This document shows positions 15,373 through 22,628 of a DNA stretch of 24,279 bases, piece after piece (the first letter of the stretch is position 1; every line of letters begins with the position of its first letter). Made by a program: the position numbers and the translations under genes. Source of the DNA: an uncultured Tannerella sp. (lineage in GTDB: Bacteria > Bacteroidota > Bacteroidia > Bacteroidales > Tannerellaceae); NCBI GenBank assembly GCA_938036405.1, contig CALHPT010000261.1:1-24279 (forward strand), written 5' to 3'. The notes below the pieces were generated by a model. That model was given only the letters and a program-made list of their open reading frames with translations, made no database searches and was not told where the DNA came from.

Positions 15373-16722
15373 ATGACAACAAAAACTTGGTTTTGGGCTG
15401 CAGCGATGGCAGCCCTGTGCCTGCTCCGAGCGGGCGCACAGACGGCGAACTACACGCCCACGAAAGAGAACCTCCAGGCGCGCGAGACGTTCCGCAGCGA
15501 TCGCTTCGGCATCTTCATTCACTGGGGGCTCTACACCATGGCCGGCGACGGCGAATGGATGATGCACAACCGCAACGTCGACCGCGACGAGTACGCGCGG
15601 CTGGCCGGCGGCTTCTATCCCGCCGCCTTCGATGCCGACCGCTGGGTCAAGGCCGTGGCCGACGCCGGCGCGAAGTACATCTGCGTCACCACGCGCCACC
15701 ACGACGGCTTCTCCATGTTCGCCACCCGCGAGTCGGACTTCAACATCATCGAGGCTACGCCCTTCCGCCGCGACGTGATCCGTGAGCTGGCCGACGCCTG
15801 CGCCCGACACGGCGTCCGGCTGCATCTCTACTATTCGCACCTCGACTGGCGCCGCGACGACTACTTCCCCCGTGGCCGCACCGGCCTCGGCACCGGCCGC
15901 ACGCGTGAAGGTCGCTGGGACGATTACTGCGCCTTCATGAACCGCCAATTGACGGAGCTGCTCACCGGCTACGGCCCCATCGGCGCCATCTGGTTCGACG
16001 GCATGTGGGACAAGGACATCTATCCCGACGGCGTGACCGACTCCACCTGGCGCCTCACGCCGCAGTACGCCCTGATCCACCGTCTACAGCCCGCGTGCCT
16101 TATCGCCAACAATCACCACACGACACCCTTCGCCGGCGAGGACATCCAGATCTTCGAGCGCGATCTGCCGGGCGAGAACAAGGCGGGGCTCTCCGGCCAG
16201 GCCATCAGCCGCCTGCCGCTCGAGACGTGCGAGACGATGAACCGTTCGTGGGGCTATCGCATGACGGATCAGGCGTACAAATCGACCGCCGACCTTATTC
16301 GCCTGCTCGTCCGCGCCGCCGGCAACGACGCCAACCTGTTGCTCAACGTTGGCCCGCAGCCCGACGGGCAGTTGCCTGACACGGCGCTGGCGCGGCTGCG
16401 TGAGGTGGGCGCCTGGATGAAGACGTATGGGAAGACGGTGCAGGGCACGCGCGGCGGCGTAGTTCGGCCGCACGAATGGGGCGTGACGACGCAGCGCGGC
16501 CGCACGCTCTTTGTGCATGTCTTGAGCGACGTCGATCGCCTCATCTGCTTGCCCTACGCCGGCAATCGAGTGAAGCAAGCGGTGGACTATCGCACGCGTG
16601 TGCCGGTGCGCTTCGTCCAAGACGCCGACGGCATCGTCCTCAAGCTCCCCACCACAGCCAAGGCCGACCCGGACTTTGTGGTCGAGGTGGAATTTGCAGA
16701 GGAACTGAAAACGACGAACTAA
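15373..16722 (+). CDS. GH29 alpha-L-fucosidase, secreted
   Basis: The 449-residue enzyme has a Sec signal (WFWAAAMAALCLLRAGAQ), placing it in the periplasm or outside. It removes terminal alpha-L-fucose from glycans such as mucin or glycoprotein oligosaccharides. The GH29 barrel shows FGIFIHWGLY (His50-Trp51-Gly52), YICVTTRHHDGFSMF, LHLYYSHLDW and GAIWFDGMWD, in which Asp209 is the expected nucleophile. ERDLPGE and ETMNRSWGYR are further family motifs, and NLLLNVGPQPDG closes the barrel. The C-terminal beta-sandwich domain is short. The acid/base residue varies within the family and is not assigned. A possible promoter box TACTTTTA (15359-15366) precedes it closely. It suits a host-glycan-degrading organism; no susC/susD pair is adjacent. 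Confidence 0.95.
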   Translation: MTTKTWFWAAAMAALCLLRAGAQTANYTPTKENLQARETFRSDRFGIFIHWGLYTMAGDGEWMMHNRNVDRDEYARLAGGFYPAAFDADRWVKAVADAGAKYICVTTRHHDGFSMFATRESDFNIIEATPFRRDVIRELADACARHGVRLHLYYSHLDWRRDDYFPRGRTGLGTGRTREGRWDDYCAFMNRQLTELLTGYGPIGAIWFDGMWDKDIYPDGVTDSTWRLTPQYALIHRLQPACLIANNHHTTPFAGEDIQIFERDLPGENKAGLSGQAISRLPLETCETMNRSWGYRMTDQAYKSTADLIRLLVRAAGNDANLLLNVGPQPDGQLPDTALARLREVGAWMKTYGKTVQGTRGGVVRPHEWGVTTQRGRTLFVHVLSDVDRLICLPYAGNRVKQAVDYRTRVPVRFVQDADGIVLKLPTTAKADPDFVVEVEFAEELKTTN

Positions 16723-16758
16723 GGGCGGCCGCCATCTTGTACCCGGCCAAACTTCGCC

Positions 16759-16831
16759 GGCCGGCGCACCGGCCTTGACTTTCTTTTGCTCCTTTTCTTG
16801 TGTCAAGACAAGAAAAGGAGGTATGTCAAGG
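16759..16831. other. Nested inverted repeats between the fucosidase and MATE genes
   Basis: GGCCGG (16759-16764) pairs with CCGGCC (16769-16774). Immediately after, CTCCTTTTCTTGT (16789-16801) pairs perfectly with ACAAGAAAAGGAG (16808-16820) around a 6-nt loop, and CCTTGAC (16773-16779) pairs with GTCAAGG (16825-16831) as an outer stem. The A/T-rich inner arms are not followed by a T-run. This may be a bidirectional transcription barrier or a dispersed intergenic repeat. Confidence 0.7.
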
Positions 16832-16894
16832 GAAGAAAAGAAGAAACCCCGAAGCGCCTCCTCAACCCTCGTTTAGTAATTCGATAAGATCAGC

Positions 16895-18223
16895 ATGGCT
16901 CTTGACTTGACGCGCGGAGCGGTATGGCGGGTGATCCCCGCCTTCGCGCTGCCGCTGCTGGTGGGCAACCTGACGCAGCAGGTGTACAACCTGACCGACA
17001 GCGTCATCGTGGGGCGCTTTCTGGGCAAGGAGGCGCTGGCCGCCGTCTCGGCCTCTTTCTTCATCTATTACTTCATCATCTCGCTGGCCATCGGCGTGGG
17101 GAGCGGCATCACCGTCGTCGTCTCGCAGCGCTTCGGCGCCCGCGATCACGCGGCAGTGCGGCGTGCCTTCTCGTCCTTTCTGCTCTTTGCGATCGTGGCC
17201 GGGGCGGTGCTCTCCGTCGTTGGCGTCGTCGGCGCCGACGCGTTCTTTCGGCTCACCCGCACGCCGCCCGAGGTGATGCCCTACGCGTTGCGTTACTTCC
17301 GCGTCTACGCCGCCGGCACCCTCTTCTTCATCCTTTTCTACAGCGCCCTCTCCATCCTGCGCGGCATCGGCGACTCGGTGCGGCCCATGCGTTTCGTGCT
17401 GGTTACGGCCGTGCTCAACATCGCGTTTGATCTGCTTTTCATCCTCGTTTTTCGTTGGGACATCGAGGGTGCCGCCGCGGCCACCGTTCTGGCGCAAGCC
17501 TGTGGCGTCGCGTTGGTCATCCGGCGTATCAGCCGTCACGAGCTGCTCTCGCTCCGCCCCGACGACCTCGTTTTCGACCGCCCACTCTTCCTCCAAGGCG
17601 TCCGCATCGGCATCCCCACCGGCGTACAACAATGCGCCATTGCCATCGGGCTTGTCGCCCTCCTGGGCATCGTCAACGGCTTCGGCGCCGACACGCTCAC
17701 GGCCTATGGTGCGGCGGGCAAGATCGACTCCTTCATCGTGCAGATCATCCTCACGCTCTCCGGCGCATTGTCGGCCTTCTGCGGACAGAACATCGGTGCC
17801 GGCCGCTTCGACCGCGTGCATGCCGGCGTACGCTTCGCCATGCTCTTCAACGTTTGCCTGTGTCTTGTTGTGCTGGCCGCCATCTTGGCTTTCGGCCGCC
17901 AGATGATGGGCGCCTTCACCGAGGATGCGGCCGTGGTGGCCATCGGACAGGAATACCTGACGATTCTCGGCGCCGTGCTCGTCTTCCACGGCGCGCTCAG
18001 CATCCTCAACGGCGCTATGCGTGGTGCGGGCGATACGCTCTTTGCGATGACGACGGGCATCGTCTCCTTCTGGCTCATACGCATCCCGTTGGCCACCCTT
18101 TTCAGTCGCACGTGGGGCCGCGTGGGCATCTGGTGGGCCATTGCCGCCAGCATCACGTTAGCTTTCGTCGGCACGCTCATCTACTACCGCACCGGTCGGT
18201 GGAAGAAGCGGCAGCGGGCATGA
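16895..18223 (+). CDS. MATE family efflux transporter
   Basis: The 442-residue inner membrane protein has about 12 transmembrane helices in two MatE halves. The N-terminal half carries GAVWRVIPAFALPLLVGNLTQQVYNLTDSVIVGRFLG, the standard MATE signature, then AVSASFFIYYF and GSGITVVVSQRFGARD. The second half shows GIPTGVQQCAIAIGLVALLGIVNGFG and AFCGQNIGAGRFDRV. It exports cationic drugs or metabolites using a Na+ or H+ gradient; the coupling ion is not evident. The length is usual for the family. It is preceded by the nested inverted repeats and is probably transcribed alone, since the following gene has its own promoter-like box. Confidence 0.95.
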   Translation: MALDLTRGAVWRVIPAFALPLLVGNLTQQVYNLTDSVIVGRFLGKEALAAVSASFFIYYFIISLAIGVGSGITVVVSQRFGARDHAAVRRAFSSFLLFAIVAGAVLSVVGVVGADAFFRLTRTPPEVMPYALRYFRVYAAGTLFFILFYSALSILRGIGDSVRPMRFVLVTAVLNIAFDLLFILVFRWDIEGAAAATVLAQACGVALVIRRISRHELLSLRPDDLVFDRPLFLQGVRIGIPTGVQQCAIAIGLVALLGIVNGFGADTLTAYGAAGKIDSFIVQIILTLSGALSAFCGQNIGAGRFDRVHAGVRFAMLFNVCLCLVVLAAILAFGRQMMGAFTEDAAVVAIGQEYLTILGAVLVFHGALSILNGAMRGAGDTLFAMTTGIVSFWLIRIPLATLFSRTWGRVGIWWAIAASITLAFVGTLIYYRTGRWKKRQRA

Positions 18224-18305
18224 TCATCTGCCGATAGCGTGCGGGCAAACTGAGCTGCATGGCCCCAAGGAGCATCCCGCCCTCAAGGGATTGCAATGCG
18301 CTGTG

Positions 18306-18313
18306 TACCTTTG
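18306..18313 (+). promoter_or_regulatory. Bacteroidetes -7 box before the YkvA-like gene
   Basis: TACCTTTG matches TAnnTTTG exactly, 36 nt before the ATG at 18350. A -33 TTTG is not seen at 19-21 nt; the nearest TTG (18291-18293) is too close. Confidence 0.5.
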
Positions 18314-18349
18314 CCAGTGATATTAAAGACGAAACAAAACCGAGACGAC

Positions 18350-18757
18350 ATGGAAATGAACGAATCAAACGAAGAACGGAGTCTGCCGATTCGGCAGCTT
18401 GAGGAGGCGACATCGTACAGCAAGTATTATGACGACAAACGTTTCTGGCGCAAGGTGCGGCGCATCGCGCAGAAGGTAGGTGGCAGTGTACTGAAGCCTG
18501 TGCTGCTGCTGTTTTACATGATGAAGAGCGATGCCGTCTCGCTCAAAGACAAGGCTTACATCGTCGGCGCGCTGGGCTACTTTGTGCTGCCGATCGACAT
18601 CGTGCCGGACTTTATCGCCGGGCTGGGCTACACGGACGACTTGGCCGTGATCACGCTCCTCATCAAGTATCTCAAAGACAACATCACGCCCGACATTGAG
18701 ATGCGGGCCGACGCTAAGATCCGCGACCTGATGGAGGAGAAAAAGAAAGAGCAATGA
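18350..18757 (+). CDS. DUF1232 / YkvA family membrane protein
   Basis: The 135-residue protein carries the DUF1232 core, DKAYIVGALGYFVLPIDIVPDFIAGLGYTDDLAVITLLIKYL, at about residues 67-110, with the conserved PxDxxPD and GxxDD elements. A basic, amphipathic stretch (FWRKVRRIAQKVGG) precedes one or two short membrane segments. The charged C-terminus (MEEKKKEQ) is presumably cytoplasmic. The biochemical function of the family is not known. The start at ATG 18350 is preferred to upstream GTG codons because the promoter-like box lies between. It is convergent with the metallo-hydrolase gene; the two ends are separated by a gap holding a large inverted repeat. Confidence 0.9.
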   Translation: MEMNESNEERSLPIRQLEEATSYSKYYDDKRFWRKVRRIAQKVGGSVLKPVLLLFYMMKSDAVSLKDKAYIVGALGYFVLPIDIVPDFIAGLGYTDDLAVITLLIKYLKDNITPDIEMRADAKIRDLMEEKKKEQ

Positions 18758-18801
18758 GTGGGTAGTCACTCGTAACGGGCCACTCATCACTCCCTCAGCC
18801 G

Positions 18802-18854
18802 ACGCCCCCTCCGACCTCGTCTTCAGTCTAACTCGAAGAGGTCGGAGGGGGCGT
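18802..18854. other. Perfect 17-bp inverted repeat at the convergent gene end
   Basis: ACGCCCCCTCCGACCTC (18802-18818) and GAGGTCGGAGGGGGCGT (18838-18854) are exact complements around a 19-nt loop. The right arm encodes the NAPSDL part of the metallo-hydrolase C-terminus and the stop codon falls in the loop. No T-run follows on either strand. It probably acts as a bidirectional 3'-end structure for the two converging transcripts. Confidence 0.85.
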
Positions 18855-19638
18855 TGCGTTGGAGAACATCGAGGCGGATGGCATCGGCCTCGGTGCTGCC
18901 GATGCGGAGGCCAGCCTCTGTGAGTCGTCGGCTGACTGTGTCGTATGCCAGCTCCGGGCGGTTGTTCTCGCGGCTGAGGTGACAGAGCCAGACGTGGCGC
19001 AAGTCGGGCGCGCGGTGAGCGGCCAGGAGGTCAGCCGCCTCGCGGTTGCTGAGGTGGCCGCCGGGGCCGGCGACGCGCTCCTTGAGGAAGTAGGGGTAGC
19101 GGCCATGACGGAGCATGTCCTCGTCGTAGTTGGCCTCGAGGACGAGATGTCGGGCGCGGGCCACGTAGCGCGCGATCGTGTCCGTCGGCTGGCCGATGTC
19201 CGAGGCGATCACCAGGCGGTGCGGGCCGCAGGTGATGAAGTATCCGACGCAGTCACTGCTGTCGTGCGGGATCTCGAAGGCCTCGATGGTGAGATCGCGG
19301 ATGGTGAAGGGCACGCCCTTTTCGATCACGCGACCGGCGGTGCGGAGGGGCTCGTCGACGTATCGACTGCGGTTGATGCCGGTGTGCACGCGTTCGGTGG
19401 CGTAGACGGGGATGTGGCAGCGTTCGCCGAGGCAGCCGACGGTCTTGATGTGGTCGCCGTGGTCGTGGGTGACGAGCACAGCCAGGATGCGGTCGAAGTC
19501 GATGTCGGCCTGGCGGAGCGCCTTGCGGATGGTGCGCAGTCCGATGCCGGCGTCGACGAGGATGCCGTAGTCAGCCGTGCCCACGTAGTAGCAGTTGCCA
19601 CTGCTGCCGCTGGCCAAACTCATGAAGCGGAGAGACAT
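18823..19638 (-). CDS. MBL-fold metallo-hydrolase, YycJ/WalJ-like
   Basis: The 271-residue protein starts MSLRFMSLASGSSGNCYYV, the usual opening of YycJ/VicX-type proteins. It holds the metal motif THDHGDH (His58, Asp59, His60, Asp62, His63), then PHDSSDCVGYFI, LVIASDIGQ with the bridging Asp, LEANYDEDML, and a late HLSRENN. Family members are probable 5'-3' exonucleases or phosphodiesterases with two metal ions; the physiological substrate is uncertain. It is transcribed alone on the minus strand, converging with the YkvA-like gene. Upstream (19639-19798) lies a hairpin-rich stretch, so the promoter is not obvious; no TAnnTTTG box was found. Confidence 0.92.
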   Translation of the reverse strand: MSLRFMSLASGSSGNCYYVGTADYGILVDAGIGLRTIRKALRQADIDFDRILAVLVTHDHGDHIKTVGCLGERCHIPVYATERVHTGINRSRYVDEPLRTAGRVIEKGVPFTIRDLTIEAFEIPHDSSDCVGYFITCGPHRLVIASDIGQPTDTIARYVARARHLVLEANYDEDMLRHGRYPYFLKERVAGPGGHLSNREAADLLAAHRAPDLRHVWLCHLSRENNRPELAYDTVSRRLTEAGLRIGSTEADAIRLDVLQRNAPSDLFELD

Positions 19639-19650
19639 AGTTCTATCGAG

Positions 19651-19771
19651 TAGTTATGCGGCCTTTAGCCGCGGTAGTTATGTGCCCTTGCGGGCGCGGT
19701 AGTCAGGGGCTTCGCCCCGGTAGTCAAAAGGTGTAAGGGGTAGCAGCATGTTTCTTCTAACTACCCGCACC
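19651..19771. repeat. Mini-array of three different hairpins with constant linkers, plus a larger stem
   Basis: Linkers of the type GGTAGT(T/C)A separate three stems of unrelated sequence: GCGGC with GCCGC (19658-19672), GTGCCC with GGGCGC including one G-T pair (19682-19697), and GGGGC with GCCCC (19706-19718). A fourth, larger structure pairs GGGTAG (19738-19743) with CTACCC (19761-19766) and GGTG (19730-19733) with CACC (19768-19771). The stretch fills the gap between two minus-strand transcription units. Confidence 0.7.
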
Positions 19772-19798
19772 TGTAAGGGCGCATGACAATCCCGGTCT

Positions 19799-20941
19799 TT
19801 AGACACTGAGCGCAGCGGCATTCTTTACCGGATTGGCGTAGATGCCAAGGAAGATATTCTTCAGTATAGCAGGATCTCCGTCGATCTCTTGCAGCATCTG
19901 TTGCATACGCGCCTCGAAGGCTGCGCGAGCCTCGGGCGTGTAACGGTCGGCATAAGCAGACGTACCGCTACGGAGGTCGTGGGCAATGAAGTTGTTGTCG
20001 AAGAGGCGGTAGTTGCGGTGGATCTGACGGTCGATCTCGTCGGCTACCGTCCGATAGAATGCATTGGCTTGGCGGGCTTCGACGGTGTCGGGCAGTGAGC
20101 GATCGAGCGGTTGACCGATGGCGAAATGCACCTGCCCCTTTGGTTGTAAGATACCTGTGAGGATGCTGTGCAGATCCTCGCCCTGCTGCTTGACGTACTT
20201 ACGGCCGTCGCGACTGAGATAGAGCTCGCGCGTCTTGAGGATGTCGCAGGGTTCCATCTGGTAAGAGACGGCCACGGGAACGATGCGTAGGCTGCGGATG
20301 GCACGCGAGACATGCGTGCGGTCGCTGAGGGCAAACATCTTGACGATGCCGCGATCCGTCCGGTCGTCGCCATCCTTCGTGCGACCGTTGCGCTGGGCGA
20401 TCCAGATCGACTCCCGCTTCTCAAGCAGCGTGTGACGGATATACTCTGAGAGATGGAGAGAGTCGGCCAGAAAGTCGTGCATGTTGCTACCACGCACCAC
20501 CTTGAACATCTTGTTAGCGCGGCCGATGGCCGTGGCCGGTTCGCCCTGCATGAGGTTGCTGCCGAAGGTGATCTCCGTCGTGCGATGGCCCGCTTCGTGC
20601 AGTAGGTTTTGCAGCAGCGAGGAATCGAGCATAATGTCGCGGTGATTGGAGATGAAGAGGTATCGCTCTGCCGGGTCAAGGGCGTCGAGGCCATCGATGG
20701 TGAGTTGTGTGATGGAGCGGCGGATGATCCGCAGATTGACGTGATACATGACGCTCATCTGGAACTCGTCCGTGGTGTGGATGGTGCGCACCATGCGGCG
20801 CACCTCCTCTACGTCGCGGTGAGGAAAGACGTAACGCGCGAGCGCATCGAAGGCTTCACTGTCGGCAATGCGCTGCATGGCAGCGGGGATCTCGTCCGCT
20901 ACGAAGGGACGCAAGTCCTCAAACTGATCCGTAGCATTCAT
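19799..20941 (-). CDS. LPLAT-superfamily acyltransferase (PlsC-like)
   Basis: The 380-residue protein carries the acyltransferase block SNHRDIMLDSSLLQ, where His100 and Asp106 would be the catalytic pair. The spacing is HX5D, not the textbook HX4D. Then follow TEITFGSNLMQG, RESIWIAQRNGRTKDGDDRTDRGIVKM (acyl-acceptor binding block) and LRIVPVAVSYQMEPCD. No transmembrane start is obvious, so it is probably peripheral. It would move an acyl group from CoA or carrier protein to a glycerolipid or other alcohol. Its ATG overlaps the ligase stop by 4 nt, making it the last gene of the tyrosine ammonia-lyase operon. It could therefore use the aryl product of that operon, though a general phospholipid role is also possible. 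Confidence 0.85.
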   Translation of the reverse strand: MNATDQFEDLRPFVADEIPAAMQRIADSEAFDALARYVFPHRDVEEVRRMVRTIHTTDEFQMSVMYHVNLRIIRRSITQLTIDGLDALDPAERYLFISNHRDIMLDSSLLQNLLHEAGHRTTEITFGSNLMQGEPATAIGRANKMFKVVRGSNMHDFLADSLHLSEYIRHTLLEKRESIWIAQRNGRTKDGDDRTDRGIVKMFALSDRTHVSRAIRSLRIVPVAVSYQMEPCDILKTRELYLSRDGRKYVKQQGEDLHSILTGILQPKGQVHFAIGQPLDRSLPDTVEARQANAFYRTVADEIDRQIHRNYRLFDNNFIAHDLRSGTSAYADRYTPEARAAFEARMQQMLQEIDGDPAILKNIFLGIYANPVKNAAALSV

Positions 20942-22245
20942 TGGGGGCGATTGCGTTTGTCGATAAACTTTACCGGCTTGCGGCTGATGTCCGGATGATT
21001 GATGCGGCGTACCTCGTCGGGCGACGAGACGGCAATCTCGGGGGCTACACGGATACGTGCGCGGAAGCGATCCTTCAGCTCCTTGACCACGTCGAACGCC
21101 GGCCGTTCACGTAATCCGATGCGGATCACGATGCGGTCGTTACCGTACTCGTTAGCGCTGACTTCCATCACGTAATTCTCCACGTACGGCGTGTTGTCGA
21201 GCACATCAAAGACGGCGGGCGGATAGAGTGTTGTGCCCTTGTATTTGACCATATGGTTCCGCCGACCTATGATCGGGCTGATGCGCATCGTGGTGCGTCC
21301 GCAACGGCATGGCTCACGGTGGAATCGCGCCAAGTCGCCCGTCTTGAAGCGTACGAGCGGCATGCCCTCTACACCGAGCGTAGTTACGACAAGCTCGCCT
21401 GCCTCATCGTCGGCTACGGGCAATCCATCGTCGCCGATCAGCTCGCAGATGATCAGCTCTGGGTGATGATGTCCGCCGCAGCCGCAGGGACATTCGGTGA
21501 AGGTGGTGGCCATCTCTGTGGAGGCGTAGGTGGAAAAGAGTGCGATGTCCCACCGTCGGCGGATGCTCTCGCCAAGGAGGTTGAGCGAGAAGTCTTGTTC
21601 GCGGAGGTTCTCGCCGATGCAGACCGCACGGCGCACACTGCTGGCGCGGTAATCAATGCCGTGTGCCTCGGCATAGTCGATGATGCGGGGGATGAAGGAG
21701 GGCACGACGATAATTGTATCTGGTTGTACGCGACGGATGGTATCCCACTGGAGCTCCGGAATACCGTTACCCACGCGCACGATGCCTGCACCCAAGCGAC
21801 GGATGCCGAGGAAGTAAGCCAGTCCGGCCATGAAGCGCTTGTCGATCGTCGTCATCAGCTGGAAGACACTGCCCGGACCTGCACCGGTGCACGCGAAGGA
21901 GATCTGCTCGTTATATGCCAACCGATCCAGATCGGCGTCGGTCATGGCGAATGTCACCGGGTCGCCCAGCGTTCCAGAGGTGGTGATATAATCAATGATA
22001 CGGGCGCGAGGCACGCAGACGAACTCCTCGTTATGGAGCTGCAAGTCGCTCTTTTCGGTGAAGGGAATTACGGTCAGATCCTCGATTCGGCATACCCGCT
22101 CTGGGTCGACGCCGTGTTCGCGGAAGAGCCGACGGTAGAAAGCCGAATGGGCAGCTACATAACGAAGCGCTTCCCGAAGCTTCACCTCCTGAAAGCGCTT
22201 GATCACATCGGCCGGCTGCCGCTCTATGTCTGGGACGATTGTCAT
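20938..22245 (-). CDS. PaaK-like AMP-forming aryl-acid-CoA ligase
   Basis: The 435-residue adenylate-forming enzyme belongs to the phenylacetate-CoA ligase family. The ATP-binding loop is TSGTLGDP (residues 89-96, with Leu for the usual second Thr). Later motifs are STYASTEMATTF, the Cys/His-rich segment CPCGCGGHHHPE and CRCGRT (possible zinc ligands in this family), LVRFKTGDLARF with the adenylate Asp, and IGRRNHMVKYKGTTLYPP. Length is usual for PaaK. Next to a tyrosine ammonia-lyase, the likely substrate is 4-coumarate rather than phenylacetate; this is inferred from context. It overlaps both neighbours by 4 nt (ATGA), consistent with coupled translation. Confidence 0.9.
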   Translation of the reverse strand: MTIVPDIERQPADVIKRFQEVKLREALRYVAAHSAFYRRLFREHGVDPERVCRIEDLTVIPFTEKSDLQLHNEEFVCVPRARIIDYITTSGTLGDPVTFAMTDADLDRLAYNEQISFACTGAGPGSVFQLMTTIDKRFMAGLAYFLGIRRLGAGIVRVGNGIPELQWDTIRRVQPDTIIVVPSFIPRIIDYAEAHGIDYRASSVRRAVCIGENLREQDFSLNLLGESIRRRWDIALFSTYASTEMATTFTECPCGCGGHHHPELIICELIGDDGLPVADDEAGELVVTTLGVEGMPLVRFKTGDLARFHREPCRCGRTTMRISPIIGRRNHMVKYKGTTLYPPAVFDVLDNTPYVENYVMEVSANEYGNDRIVIRIGLRERPAFDVVKELKDRFRARIRVAPEIAVSSPDEVRRINHPDISRKPVKFIDKRNRPQ

Positions 22246-22628
22246 TCTTGGGGTCGGTCGAAAAGTGCGGTCACTTCCTCGCGTGAGAGTTGGCGGTACA
22301 TGGGACGTCCGCTTCCGCCCGTTGTTTCGGGGAAAGTCACTTCAAAATATTCCTCGTCGTAGAACGAGAGCTTTGATTGCGTGTCGGGATTGCACTCCAA
22401 GTAGCGCACCTCGGCCGGCACCAACTGTTTGCGTTCGAAGATTTGCCGTGCCAGCATGTAGCCTGCCGCCGTGACGGATGTGCCGGGGTTATCTTGATAC
22501 AGCTCGGTGACGATCACTGTCACGGGTTGCCCCGGGCGGCCGATCAGCTTGAGGCCGCACTTCGAGGGTACGTCCCACTGGCCGGAGAAGTCGAACACTT
22601 CGTCGTAATATTTTTCGGGTACTCTCAT
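22242..22628 (-). CDS. Unknown 128-residue protein of the ammonia-lyase operon
   Basis: I do not recognise this family. The protein is soluble, without signal peptide or membrane segment, starts MRVPEKYYDEVFDFSGQWDV, and is mixed alpha/beta in appearance: VTVIVTELYQDNPGTSVTAAGYMLARQIF could be strand-loop-helix, and LSFYDEEYFEVTFPE a later hairpin. It has two Cys (near residues 24 and 79) but no metal or catalytic signature. It overlaps the ammonia-lyase stop and the ligase start by 4 nt each, so it is certainly translated as part of the operon. Possible roles include a thioester-handling or carrier-like partner, or a regulator of either enzyme; none is shown by sequence. Confidence 0.75.
   Translation of the reverse strand: MRVPEKYYDEVFDFSGQWDVPSKCGLKLIGRPGQPVTVIVTELYQDNPGTSVTAAGYMLARQIFERKQLVPAEVRYLECNPDTQSKLSFYDEEYFEVTFPETTGGSGRPMYRQLSREEVTALFDRPQE

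Noticed and set aside
18859..19653. 264-codon open frame antisense to the metallo-hydrolase
   Set aside because: It is rich in Ala, Val, Asp and Glu from reversed GC-rich codons, whereas the minus strand has the full THDHGDH metallo-hydrolase.
21253..22362. 369-codon open frame antisense to the ligase and the unknown protein
   Set aside because: It crosses two overlapping genes that have recognisable or coupled products on the minus strand, and shows no family motifs.
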